A stretch of DNA of 32,194 nucleotides from an uncultured Prevotella sp. (GCA_900320905.1 ONTZ01000044.1:1-32194); one strand, 5' to 3'. Shown: positions 1-6,856, counted from the first letter of the stretch. Numbers and translations: made by a program. The notes: generated by a model from the letters alone, not told the origin.

Positions 1-594
1 GATGTCGAAATGAGGGCTGAGTGCTGCTAATAACCTTTTCCGTAGAGCCTTGTCAAAGTCGCAGTATTTATTTAGTAGTACACGATCATTACCCATAAAT
101 CTCACCATACCGTCAGCATGACCATATTCATCATAATGATCTTCCGGAATTAGCACGACTTCCGCTTCCAGTAGTTGACTCAGCGTATCGATAAGCATAT
201 CGCGGTCGTAGTGTGGATTCTCTCTGAAAATCTTGTCTGTCATGATGACTTTATCGCCACAACTAATGATATTGCCACCATCAATGATAATGTCAGAGTC
301 TATCACTTGTATCCCCAAAGCAGATAGAATGGCAGATATGTCGGGTTTGTATTCGGGATAGCATTCAAGATAGTCAGGACTATAATTGAAACGCACGAAC
401 TTCTTTTTACTTACCTGCACTGGCATATAGTCACGAGCCCAAATATGGAGTGGGGATGCGGTTAAGGGCAAAAATACCCAATGAATCTTTTGGTTATGCA
501 ATGTTCCTAAAAGATGCCCTGTCGCATCTACAAACTTTTCCGAAGTCATCCCTTTTGCAAGATAAACTTTGTTTGTTTCAAAATTTGTAATCAT
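1..594 (-). CDS. Agmatine deiminase / peptidyl-arginine deiminase family protein (3' end outside window)
   Basis: The reverse strand is open from an ATG at 594 to the window edge, giving the first 198 residues. The translation contains WARDYMPVQ, DGGNII and YGHADGMVRF, which match the three conserved blocks of the agmatine/peptidyl-arginine deiminase fold (R-D after a tryptophan, D/E-GGN, and GH-D). The catalytic cysteine near the C-terminus lies beyond the window. Family members hydrolyse guanidino groups, for example agmatine to N-carbamoylputrescine, or act on peptidyl arginine; the substrate cannot be told from this part. No signal peptide is visible, so a cytoplasmic enzyme is likelier than a secreted PAD. 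A well-matched promoter lies directly upstream. Confidence 0.8.
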   Translation of the reverse strand, partial: MITNFETNKVYLAKGMTSEKFVDATGHLLGTLHNQKIHWVFLPLTASPLHIWARDYMPVQVSKKKFVRFNYSPDYLECYPEYKPDISAILSALGIQVIDSDIIIDGGNIISCGDKVIMTDKIFRENPHYDRDMLIDTLSQLLEAEVVLIPEDHYDEYGHADGMVRFMGNDRVLLNKYCDFDKALRKRLLAALSPHFDI

Positions 595-637
595 ACTATA
601 TTTAATTTACTGAAAATTAGATATTTAACTTTTTTAG

Positions 638-669
638 CGAAGGTATTAAAAGGATTTCATTCCACCAAA
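638..669 (-). promoter_or_regulatory. Bacteroidota-type promoter of the deiminase gene
   Basis: On the minus strand TTTG (669-666) is followed after exactly 20 bp by TACCTTCG (645-638), one base off the TAnnTTTG consensus. The ATG at 594 lies about 40 nt downstream. Confidence 0.7.
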
Positions 670-746
670 CTTTTTTCGTTAAAATTGCGTTAAGATTTCC
701 GAAGGAGTTATTATTTTAAAAGTGTACACAACTAACCCCGTGTGTA

Positions 747-908
747 ATGCAGACTCAGATAGTTCAACTTTTCAAGTCATCTCGTACGAATGTTTTAGAG
801 CACATTCTGCACATCAATGAAGTTGAAGAATTGGAGAAAGAAGCAACCTGTCGGAATTTCCGATATGTTCGTCAGGAGGGTGAGCGTAAAAACACGGAGG
901 GACGATGA
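747..908 (+). pseudogene. RhuM / virulence-protein family remnant, truncated
   Basis: A 53-codon frame from ATG 747 to TGA 908 encodes LFKSSRTNVLEHI, then ELEKEATCRNF and VRQEGERK. This matches the N-terminal DNA-binding-like block of RhuM-family proteins (pattern Q-I-A-x-L-F-x-T-S-R-x-x-V-x-x-H-I ... ELxxxxTC-x-x-x-x-x-V-x-x-EG-x-R). Intact members are around 300 residues or more and continue into a YNLDMI...GYRV block, absent here: after ERK the frame runs into unrelated residues and a stop. The residues before the ATG (in-frame up to about 732) also weakly resemble the family, so the true N-terminus is probably lost too. RhuM genes are often found in mobile or accessory regions, so this looks like debris of an earlier insertion. 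Function is not expected. Confidence 0.65.
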
Positions 909-940
909 TTTTGTGCTGGCTAACACAAAAGAACCGTCCC
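899..940. repeat. Long imperfect inverted repeat (hairpin)
   Basis: GGGACG (899-904) pairs with CGTCCC (935-940), and inside it TTTTGTG (909-915) pairs with CACAAAA (924-930), leaving an 8-base loop and a 4-by-4 internal loop. There is no T-run directly after it on the plus strand, so a simple terminator is not clear. It begins right at the broken end of the RhuM remnant. Confidence 0.55.
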
Positions 941-1029
941 GCTGTGATATATTACTGAAACTTCCAAGTTTTTCGTCTTGTATTTCTTTTTTTTCGCCCT
1001 AAAAAGCATTACTTTCAAATAAAAAGTGT

Positions 1030-1037
1030 TACCTTTG
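1030..1037 (+). promoter_or_regulatory. -7 box TACCTTTG upstream of the 1048 gene
   Basis: A perfect TAnnTTTG box ends 10 bp before the ATG at 1048. No TTTG is present 19-21 bp upstream (the -33 position reads GCAT), so the promoter is only half-matched. The predicted leader would be only a few nucleotides. Confidence 0.5.
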
Positions 1038-1047
1038 CATTTGAAAT

Positions 1048-1500
1048 ATGAAAACATCAGAAAACACACTAGAATCACAGATCGCCTCAGTGCTCAGTGA
1101 CATTCATCAGAAGGGTTACTCCTCTGTTCAACCATTTGCCATCGGCAAGGTCGAGGTGCGAATGATGCAGTTCGCCCAGACTAATGCCATTACTCTCGCC
1201 AGCGACGACCTCTATATGAGTGCAAAACAATTGCAGCATTGTATGAGGGCCTCAAAGGGGGCCAAGGGGTTGGTTGTGGATGATGCTGACTTGATAGGCT
1301 TCCCCCAGAACCGCTTCCAGATGAATCTCTACTATGATGGCGAATGCTTTATCTATACTGATGGCACTTCGAAGTTCATCGTGCATCCCAATTATAAGAT
1401 GAAGGTGAGCCGTGAATTGGTGGCCAATGTCAACTTCATAACTGCTACAAGGGTGAAGGATCCTGCGGAGTTCACATTGCCTAAGTATCGGAAAATATAA
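1048..1500 (+). CDS. Hypothetical protein, possible BECR-fold (nuclease-like) domain
   Basis: A 150-residue cytoplasmic-looking protein with no signal peptide or membrane segment. I do not recognise it firmly. The second half (residues about 85-150) reads as alternating strands and ends with KFIVHPNYKMK, VNFITATRV and FTLPKYRKI. This resembles the end of phage-associated Barnase/EndoU/ColicinE5-D/RelE-like (BECR) nuclease domains, but that is a pattern impression and no catalytic set could be assigned. The start at 1048 is the first ATG after a -7 promoter box, with almost no leader. The gene is followed tail-to-tail by a candidate small RNA whose terminator overlaps its stop codon. Context (gene remnants, AT-rich DNA) suggests accessory content. 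Confidence 0.6.
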   Translation: MKTSENTLESQIASVLSDIHQKGYSSVQPFAIGKVEVRMMQFAQTNAITLASDDLYMSAKQLQHCMRASKGAKGLVVDDADLIGFPQNRFQMNLYYDGECFIYTDGTSKFIVHPNYKMKVSRELVANVNFITATRVKDPAEFTLPKYRKI

Positions 1501-1650
1501 ACTGGCTGCATCAACTCGTGAAGCAGCCAGATGTATTTGAGTGAAAGAAACCAAGCGGCAAGGTCGAATTGCTCATCATCTCCACAGGTTTTGCCCCACA
1601 GCCATGCCACCGTTCCGCACATCGTGGCTCTACTTGGCTTCTCCTTTCAC
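1491..1650 (-). ncRNA. Candidate structured small RNA with own promoter and terminator
   Basis: The minus strand carries a full-consensus promoter (1686-1655) and, from a predicted start near 1650, about 110 nt closed by complementary ends: GTGAAAG (1650-1644) pairs with CTTTCAC (1547-1541), and CCAAG (1637-1633) with CTTGG (1555-1551). Inside, GCCAC can pair with GTGGC and GGCAA with TTGCC. After a 10-nt linker comes a strong terminator: CTGGCTGC/GCAGCCAG (1530-1502) followed by a U-rich tail (TTTATATTTTC, 1501-1491). No convincing reading frame fits this transcript. It lacks the conserved GGAAG/AGCAGC core of SRP RNA and the conserved motifs of RNase P and tmRNA. A closed-ended rod with internal loops recalls 6S RNA only in general shape. 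Identity unknown. Confidence 0.55.
1502..1530 (-). terminator. Intrinsic terminator of the candidate small RNA
   Basis: A perfect 8-bp stem (CTGGCTGC/GCAGCCAG), extendable by TCA/TGA across one mismatch, is followed on the minus strand by a U-rich run reaching into the last codons of the 1048-1500 gene. On the plus strand the same hairpin could stop transcription from that gene, but there no T-run follows. Confidence 0.75.
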
Positions 1651-1654
1651 GCTG

Positions 1655-1686
1655 CAAAGATAGATATTTTTCTCTTATCTTCCAAA
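1655..1686 (-). promoter_or_regulatory. Promoter of the candidate small RNA
   Basis: TTTG (1686-1683), 20 bp, TATCTTTG (1662-1655): an exact match to the Bacteroidota vegetative promoter. The TTTG lies within the last codons of the upstream gene (stop at 1677-1675). Nothing convincing is encoded downstream, which is why an RNA gene is proposed. Confidence 0.7.
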
Positions 1687-2040
1687 TTTTAACGCATTCT
1701 TACCCTCTTTGCTCCAAGTATAGATCCAGGCACCGTTCTTACTGGTGAATGTATCGCCAGCCACACCAAGGATCTCGCCCACAGAACCAGCACCAAAAGT
1801 ATGCAGCCTCTTACCGTTCACATCATAGGTGATATAGAAAGCCGTACCCTGTTTGATGATATAGAATGTGGAACTATAACCTTTCAGTTCGCCTTGACTG
1901 GTGCTGAGAGCCTTTATCTTCTTGCCGTTCTGGTCATAGATATAGTACCAGTTCTTTGTTGTCTCGATATGGCTTATGCTCTGTGCCTGAAGGTTCGCTA
2001 TGGATGATAGCAGAATGATGGATAATAATAGTTTCTTCAT
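1675..2040 (-). CDS. Small secreted protein of unknown function
   Basis: A 121-residue protein opening with a clear signal peptide (MKKLLLSIILLSSIANLQAQ, predicted cleavage after residue 20). The mature part is rich in tyrosine, glycine and lysine and contains two related strands, YYIYDQNGKKIKAL and FYITYDVNGKRLHTF, followed by W-I-Y-T-W, which suggests a small all-beta periplasmic or surface protein built from repeated hairpins. I do not recognise a named family. Its ATG overlaps the stop of the upstream isomerase-like gene (ATGA), so the two are translationally coupled. The coding sequence ends inside the promoter of the candidate small RNA. Confidence 0.75.
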   Translation of the reverse strand: MKKLLLSIILLSSIANLQAQSISHIETTKNWYYIYDQNGKKIKALSTSQGELKGYSSTFYIIKQGTAFYITYDVNGKRLHTFGAGSVGEILGVAGDTFTSKNGAWIYTWSKEGKNALKFGR

Positions 2041-3230
2041 TTCAATAACTCTTCTAATAATAATTTGTAACTTCCCGGAACAATGATATGATGGTTGCCG
2101 ATGGGATTAGTCAGGAAATAGGAGGCCTGGTGTTTGTCCGACAGCTGGATGACCTGTTGAGTACGGCAGAGATCAGGTTTTGACTGATTCCTGAGCAATG
2201 TGCCCTCTGCGATGAAACTGCGAGACAAGTCGCCTGATATCTTGAACACCGTCACTGTCCCTTCCTTCATAAAACCTCTGATTCCCACACCAATGCCAGA
2301 TTCAAAGTGTGTGTCGTACTCATACCGTTCAACCATATTCAAAGGAATAGTGCAATGGGCAAAGAGTATTTCGCCTGTTTCTGGGTCAATTGAGGAAGGA
2401 TTAGCCTGAAAACCTGACAATCCTGTAATCGATTGGATGATCTTCATCGACAGCATGGCTGGTACATCACCCTCGCAACCAGCCACAAAGCCTTCGGAAT
2501 TCAATTTTGCCAAAGCCAGACATCCAGTATTCTTCACCATGCTCAACAAATCAAAGCATCGTAGCGTAAACCCTTGGAGTTGATGTTTGTCGATGAGGCT
2601 TCTCAGTGCCTTGTATATCCTGTTGGCTCCAGGGAGAGAATTTCTGATAACTTCCCTGTCGGAAGTTTCACTTGGCATTTCTTCGGGGATGCGTGTAAAT
2701 GTATCAAGCAGTTCGTCCATTGGCACATCCACTAATTCTATACCCAAACGCTTCTTCACGATATCATAATCAGCATAACTGGATATCAGCCAGTTTGAAG
2801 GCTCTCCTATCACGCCAAGCCGACACCCGTCCATCTTTTTCCGAGCCTCTTCTACTTTTTCTAAAAGACTTATGCGACTGTTGATATACTCTGTTCTGCC
2901 ATGAATGATCTCCCCTTTTAGATTATTCTGGCGAAGATATGAGAGAATCTCCATCGAAGCGGCAAGGGAATTGCTCTTCCCGGAAGTCAACAGGTAAAAG
3001 GGACGGCTTGATTTCTCCAATAAATCGGGGAGTAGTTCTTTGAAGATACCTTCTGTTCCACCAGTCCTTACATAGATAAGGTTGAGCATATGGCTTCCAT
3101 AATCGGAGTAGTCGCTGCCTTTGAACAAATAATTAATACCAAGGCTGCCAAGGAAATCTCTGGTGACGGCATTGACGGTTTGCTCGTCATGCAGTTCAGA
3201 TGTCAGTGTAAAGATAGCAATATGGGCCAT
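2037..3230 (-). CDS. L-fucose/L-arabinose isomerase-like protein
   Basis: A 397-residue cytoplasmic protein. The segment around CEGDVPAMLSM with upstream CFDLLS and downstream LFAHCTIPL resembles the active-site region of the L-fucose/L-arabinose isomerase fold (family pattern C-E-[GS]-D-x-x-x-x-x-T/S-M), where the acidic residues bind a divalent metal. It is shorter than FucI (about 590) or AraA (about 500) and resembles the uncharacterised isomerase-like proteins of about 400-450 residues, so the true substrate is open. The stop overlaps the start of the small secreted protein by 4 bp. A promoter with a slightly long spacer lies upstream and the gene is divergent from the metal ATPase. AT-richer than the genes after 3.4 kb. 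Confidence 0.6.
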   Translation of the reverse strand: MAHIAIFTLTSELHDEQTVNAVTRDFLGSLGINYLFKGSDYSDYGSHMLNLIYVRTGGTEGIFKELLPDLLEKSSRPFYLLTSGKSNSLAASMEILSYLRQNNLKGEIIHGRTEYINSRISLLEKVEEARKKMDGCRLGVIGEPSNWLISSYADYDIVKKRLGIELVDVPMDELLDTFTRIPEEMPSETSDREVIRNSLPGANRIYKALRSLIDKHQLQGFTLRCFDLLSMVKNTGCLALAKLNSEGFVAGCEGDVPAMLSMKIIQSITGLSGFQANPSSIDPETGEILFAHCTIPLNMVERYEYDTHFESGIGVGIRGFMKEGTVTVFKISGDLSRSFIAEGTLLRNQSKPDLCRTQQVIQLSDKHQASYFLTNPIGNHHIIVPGSYKLLLEELLK

Positions 3231-3251
3231 TCGTTTCGCAAATTATATCTG

Positions 3252-3285
3252 CAAAGATAGTGATATTCATCGAATTCCCGACAAA
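3252..3285 (-). promoter_or_regulatory. Promoter of the isomerase-like gene
   Basis: TATCTTTG (3259-3252) is a perfect -7 box. The nearest TTTG (3285-3282) lies 22 bp upstream, slightly longer than the usual 19-21. Confidence 0.6.
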
Positions 3286-3365
3286 TCCTCATTCATATTT
3301 ATAATTGTTTATGATATAGAGCCACAAATAATAGTCTTTGCAACCAAGTTGCACGAAATGTGCCG

Positions 3366-3373
3366 TATCTTTG
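3366..3373 (+). promoter_or_regulatory. -7 box TATCTTTG upstream of the metal ATPase
   Basis: Perfect -7 box about 30 bp before the ATG at 3403. A TTTG is present at 3337-3340 but 25 bp away, too far for a standard promoter, so the -33 element is weak or regulated. Confidence 0.5.
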
Positions 3374-3402
3374 CAGCGTGAAATTTTAGAAACAGCAAAG
3401 AT

Positions 3403-5394
3403 ATGGCACATTCTCATTCCCACGAACATTGTGAAAGTTGCTTGCACGAGCATCATCACGAACATGAACACCACCACGAGCATGAAGAGCACTCCTTGAA
3501 GAAGCAAATCTGGCTCATTGGTGTCACCGTCGTCTTATTGATTACAGCCGTGCTGGTGGAGAAACATCTGAATCTCTCCACTTGGCAACTGCTGTTGGTC
3601 TATCTTATACCATATTTATTTATAGGCCACGAGACATTACATGAGGCCTGGGAGGGTATCACTGAGGGTGAGATGTTCAACGAGCATTTCCTCATGTCCA
3701 TTGCCACCATCGGCGCCCTCTGCATCGGTTTCCTGCCTGGGGCTGAGACGGAGTTCCCAGAAGCCGTCTTCGTGATGCTCTTCTTCCAGATCGGTGAACT
3801 CTTCGAGGGCTATGCCGAAGGCAAGAGCCGCGACAGCATCGCCCACCTCATGGACATCCGTCCAGACATCGCCCATGTAGAAGGGAAAGATGTCACTCCT
3901 GACCAGGTGCCCGTGGGCTCTGTCATCGTGATTCGCCCTGGGGAGAAAGTACCGTTGGATGGCGTGATTATCGAGGGCACATCCGCCCTCAATACTGTGG
4001 CGCTGACGGGAGAGTCGTTGCCACGTGATGTCAATGTCGGCGACGAGGTCATTTCTGGCTGCGTCAATCTCTCTGGCGTGCTGAAAGTGCGCACCACGAA
4101 GGCCTATGGCGAGAGTACCGTTTCCAAGATCATCAACCTTGTGGAGAATGCTGGCGAACGGAAGTCCCAGAGCGAGACCTTCATCACTCGTTTTGCCCGT
4201 ATATATACCCCCATCGTGGTGTTCCTCGCCATTGCTCTGGCCATCATCCCCCCACTATGGCTGTCACTCTCCTTCGCACCTTTCACTTTTCACTTTTCAC
4301 TTTTCACTTTTCACTTCCCCACTTGGCTCTATCGCGCTCTGATGTTCTTGGTGGTGAGTTGTCCCTGTGCCTTGGTGATCAGTGTGCCACTGACATTCTT
4401 TGGTGGCATCGGTGGGGCCTCGCGCAAAGGTATCCTCATCAAGGGTGCCAACTATATGGATGTGTTGGCGAAGGTCGATACGGTGGTCTTCGACAAGACG
4501 GGCACCCTCACGCATGGTCAGTTTGCCGTCACTGCCGTCCATCCGGACACCTGCAATGAAAATGAACTCTTACATCTTGCTGCCCATGTCGAACACTTCT
4601 CTACCCATCCCATTGGCGCAGCCCTGCGTAACGCCTTCCCTGATGAGGCTACCGATGGCTGCATAGTCAGTGATGTTGAGGAGAAAGCAGGTCATGGCAT
4701 CCGCGCCAGGGTAGGGGATAAGATGGTCTGCGTTGGCAACACGAAGATGATGGATGACATAGGTGCAAAATGGCACGACTGCCCGCAGTGCGGACATGGA
4801 CATCATGCCGATACCGGCACTATCATTCATGTAGCCATCGATGGTGAATATGCGGGCCATATCGTCATCAACGACCAGATCAAGTCCGACAGTGCTGAGG
4901 CCATTGCCCAACTCCAACAACTTGGCATCGCTCGTACCATCATGCTTACTGGTGATCGTCAAGAAGTGGCTGATCATGTCGCCAATGAACTCCATCTCTC
5001 TGAATACCACGCAGAACTACTCCCTGCCGACAAAGTTGCTCAGGTAGAGCAACTACACAATTTCGTTTTCGTTGGTGATGGCATCAACGATGCCCCTGTG
5101 CTGGCCCGTGCCGATGTGGGTATCGCAATGGGTGGACTTGGCTCCGATGCCGCTATTGAGGCAGCCGATGTGGTGCTGATGGATGATAAACCCTCAAAGA
5201 TTGCCCTCGCCGTCCGCATAGCCCGACGCACCCTCTCGATAGCCCGTCAGAACGTATGGTTTGCCATTGGTGTTAAGGTGGCTGTACTCCTCCTTGCCAC
5301 CTTCGGTCTTGCTACCATGTGGCTTGCCGTCTTTGCCGATGTAGGCGTCACTGTTCTTGCCGTCCTCAACGCCATGCGTGCCCTCCGGAGTTAA
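3403..5394 (+). CDS. zntA: Heavy-metal P1B-type ATPase (Zn/Cd/Pb-type exporter)
   Basis: A 663-residue P1B ATPase expected to pump divalent metals such as Zn2+ or Cd2+ out across the inner membrane. Visible signatures: TGES at 202 (actuator domain), the CPC metal-binding helix at 320-322, phosphorylated D364 in DKTG, the HP motif in THPIG, and GDGIND at 558-563. In place of a ferredoxin-like HMA domain the N-terminus (residues 3-31) is packed with histidines and two cysteines. A second metal-ligand cluster, CPQCGHGHH (460-468), interrupts the nucleotide-binding domain. Residues about 292-305 (PFTFHFSLFTFHF) come from a 7-bp DNA repeat placed just before the CPC helix. The start at 3403 follows a -7 promoter box. 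Zn/Cd specificity is inferred from CPC and His-rich ends; zntA is used as the family name. Confidence 0.9.
   Translation: MAHSHSHEHCESCLHEHHHEHEHHHEHEEHSLKKQIWLIGVTVVLLITAVLVEKHLNLSTWQLLLVYLIPYLFIGHETLHEAWEGITEGEMFNEHFLMSIATIGALCIGFLPGAETEFPEAVFVMLFFQIGELFEGYAEGKSRDSIAHLMDIRPDIAHVEGKDVTPDQVPVGSVIVIRPGEKVPLDGVIIEGTSALNTVALTGESLPRDVNVGDEVISGCVNLSGVLKVRTTKAYGESTVSKIINLVENAGERKSQSETFITRFARIYTPIVVFLAIALAIIPPLWLSLSFAPFTFHFSLFTFHFPTWLYRALMFLVVSCPCALVISVPLTFFGGIGGASRKGILIKGANYMDVLAKVDTVVFDKTGTLTHGQFAVTAVHPDTCNENELLHLAAHVEHFSTHPIGAALRNAFPDEATDGCIVSDVEEKAGHGIRARVGDKMVCVGNTKMMDDIGAKWHDCPQCGHGHHADTGTIIHVAIDGEYAGHIVINDQIKSDSAEAIAQLQQLGIARTIMLTGDRQEVADHVANELHLSEYHAELLPADKVAQVEQLHNFVFVGDGINDAPVLARADVGIAMGGLGSDAAIEAADVVLMDDKPSKIALAVRIARRTLSIARQNVWFAIGVKVAVLLLATFGLATMWLAVFADVGVTVLAVLNAMRALRS
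4277..4316 (+). repeat. Heptamer tandem repeat (CACTTTT) inside the ATPase gene
   Basis: Four exact CACTTTT units (4284-4311), preceded by a one-mismatch unit (4277-4283) and followed by a partial one (4312-4316). Three units make 21 bp, hence the repeated peptide FTFHFSL. Loss or gain of a single unit would shift the reading frame. Confidence 0.9.
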
Positions 5395-5431
5395 AAATAC
5401 TGCTCCGCACTCAAAAAATAATTGCATTTTA

Positions 5432-5463
5432 TTTGGAACTATGCTCAATAATTCGTACCTTTG
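5432..5463 (+). promoter_or_regulatory. Promoter of the cytidylate-kinase-like/aat unit
   Basis: TTTG (5432-5435), exactly 20 bp, TACCTTTG (5456-5463): full consensus. Places the transcription start near 5470 with a leader of about 60 nt to the ATG at 5529, which rules out the longer upstream reading frame as a coding extension. Confidence 0.8.
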
Positions 5464-5528
5464 CCGTGTTATTAGAAATAAAGCAAAAGGACGATAGGTA
5501 TCGTCGTTTGGAGAATGTGGACATTCAA

Positions 5529-6167
5529 ATGAAAAAGAACGAACAATTTGTAATCACGATAAACCGTGAGTTAGGAAGTGGCGGACGCACCATTGGCCGC
5601 CTGGTGGCAGAGAGATTAGGTGTGCCTTTCTACGACAAGGCAGTCATTATGGCTTTGCAGGAGAAGTACAACCTCACTACTGCAGAGATTGAGCGGTTGA
5701 AAGGCCGCAAACATAGTTGGTGGGCCGACGTGCAGCGCATCCTGAAGATAGACGCAGGCATGGGTATGAACTACTACTTGTCGAATAGGGTTGATGCCCC
5801 TGATCTGCTTACAACCGACGAGATGTTCAAGACCGAGACACTGATATTGCAGAATCTCGCAGCCGAGAAATCGTGTGTCGTGGCTGGTCGCAGTGGCTTC
5901 CACGTGTTTCGCAATCATCCTAACCACCTGAGCATCCTCATTCAGGCCTCGATGGACTACCGTGTGGAGCGTGTTGCCCGCAAGCAGAACACAACACCCG
6001 ACGAGGCCCGCAAGATTATCGAGCGGGTGGATAAGATGCGAGAGAACTACGTTACGAAGTACACTGGCACTTCGCGCTACGACACCCGCAACTATCAACT
6101 CGTCATCACTGCCGATGGCAAGACAGAGAAGGAAATCGCTGATATGATCATACGTTACATCGGATAA
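5529..6167 (+). CDS. Cytidylate-kinase-like family protein
   Basis: A 212-residue soluble protein. It opens with ITINRELGSGGRTIGRLVAERLGVPFYDK, the hallmark of the cytidylate-kinase-like family (Cytidylate_kin2), a P-loop NMP-kinase relative in which the phosphate-binding loop reads GSGGRTIG rather than GxxxxGK. CVVAGRSGFHVFR and YRVERVARKQ correspond to the strand and basic helix seen in NMP kinases. The biochemical substrate of this family is not established to my knowledge, so CMP kinase activity should not be assumed. The frame stays open upstream to 5319, but 5529 is chosen because the promoter lies at 5432-5463 and homology begins here. aat follows 26 bp later, so the two are likely co-transcribed. 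A paralogue lies at 30231-30845. Confidence 0.85.
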   Translation: MKKNEQFVITINRELGSGGRTIGRLVAERLGVPFYDKAVIMALQEKYNLTTAEIERLKGRKHSWWADVQRILKIDAGMGMNYYLSNRVDAPDLLTTDEMFKTETLILQNLAAEKSCVVAGRSGFHVFRNHPNHLSILIQASMDYRVERVARKQNTTPDEARKIIERVDKMRENYVTKYTGTSRYDTRNYQLVITADGKTEKEIADMIIRYIG

Positions 6168-6193
6168 GATGAAGGGAAGCGTGAGATAAGGCG

Positions 6194-6856
6194 ATGTCGG
6201 TATTTCAATTAGATAATGACCTCTGGTTTCCGGATCCTTATCAGGGAGAGGAGGATGGACTGATTGCGATAGGTGGCGACCTGTCGGTAGACCGTCTGTT
6301 GCTGGCTTATTCAAACGGTTTCTTCCCTTGGTTTTCGTTTCGTCATCAGAAGGAACCTCTTTGGTATTGTCCCTTGCAGCGCTTCGTCATCTTCCCTAAT
6401 GAGATCCATATCAGTCACACGATGCAGCAGTTCATCAACAAACACATCTTGAGACCCACCATCAATCAGGATTTCGAGGGGGTGATACGAGGGTGTGCCA
6501 CTGCACAGAACCGCAATCAGGAAGAAGGTGCCTGGCTGGGACCTGACATCATTGAGGCCTACACGGAAATGCATCGGCAGGGTTTTGCCGCCAGTGTCGA
6601 AGTGTGGGATAATGATCGGCTTGTGGGTGGACTCTATGGCGTAAACCTTGGTGCCTCGTTCTTTGGCGAGAGTATGTTCTCGCTGGTTCCCAATGCTTCC
6701 AAGTATGCCCTTATCCATCTGGCTCACATGTTAGAAATATTAGGAGGGCGGCTTATCGACTGTCAGTTCGAAACGCCGCACCTCCGTTCTATGGGTGGCA
6801 GGTATATCCCCTACCAGGAATATATCAATATTATTAAGAATCCTAGGCGATCCTAG
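6194..6856 (+). CDS. aat: Leucyl/phenylalanyl-tRNA--protein transferase
   Basis: A 220-residue cytoplasmic enzyme that transfers Leu or Phe from aminoacyl-tRNA to proteins with N-terminal Arg or Lys, marking them for ClpAP through the N-end rule. The family blocks are all present: FPDPYQGEEDGLIAIGGDLS, LLLAYSNGFFPW, PLWYCPLQR, TMQQFINK, GAWLGPDIIEAY, GGLYGVNLGASFFGESMFS and LIDCQFETPHLRSMGG. Length is typical for the family. The last codons (NPRRS) and the TAG stop are formed by a CCTAGG repeat array that continues past the gene, so the C-terminal four residues are repeat-derived. Likely co-transcribed with the kinase-like gene upstream; convergent with cydB. Confidence 0.95.
   Translation: MSVFQLDNDLWFPDPYQGEEDGLIAIGGDLSVDRLLLAYSNGFFPWFSFRHQKEPLWYCPLQRFVIFPNEIHISHTMQQFINKHILRPTINQDFEGVIRGCATAQNRNQEEGAWLGPDIIEAYTEMHRQGFAASVEVWDNDRLVGGLYGVNLGASFFGESMFSLVPNASKYALIHLAHMLEILGGRLIDCQFETPHLRSMGGRYIPYQEYINIIKNPRRS

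Larger units (their letters stand above)
670..1047. other. Intergenic stretch with gene remnant and hairpin
   Basis: Between the deiminase promoter and the ATG at 1048 there is no intact gene. The stretch holds a RhuM-family remnant (747-908), a long imperfect hairpin (899-940), an AT-rich tail and the -7 box of the next gene (1030-1037). An open frame at 817-1002 has no recognisable protein features and overlaps the remnant and hairpin, so it was not called. Confidence 0.5.

Noticed and set aside
817-1002. 61-residue open frame as a gene
   Set aside because: It overlaps the RhuM remnant in another frame and runs through the hairpin; composition and ending look random, with no promoter or ribosome site.
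1392-1622. 76-residue minus-strand frame as a small protein made from the candidate RNA
   Set aside because: It reads through the strong terminator hairpin and into the antisense of the 1048-1500 gene, so the predicted transcript could not encode it in full.
1491-1650. Candidate RNA as SRP RNA, RNase P or tmRNA
   Set aside because: The conserved SRP tetraloop/asymmetric-loop core is absent, and it is far too short for RNase P or tmRNA.
5319-5528. Upstream extension of the cytidylate-kinase-like protein
   Set aside because: It overlaps the ATPase 3' end, has no family similarity and lies across the promoter at 5432-5463.
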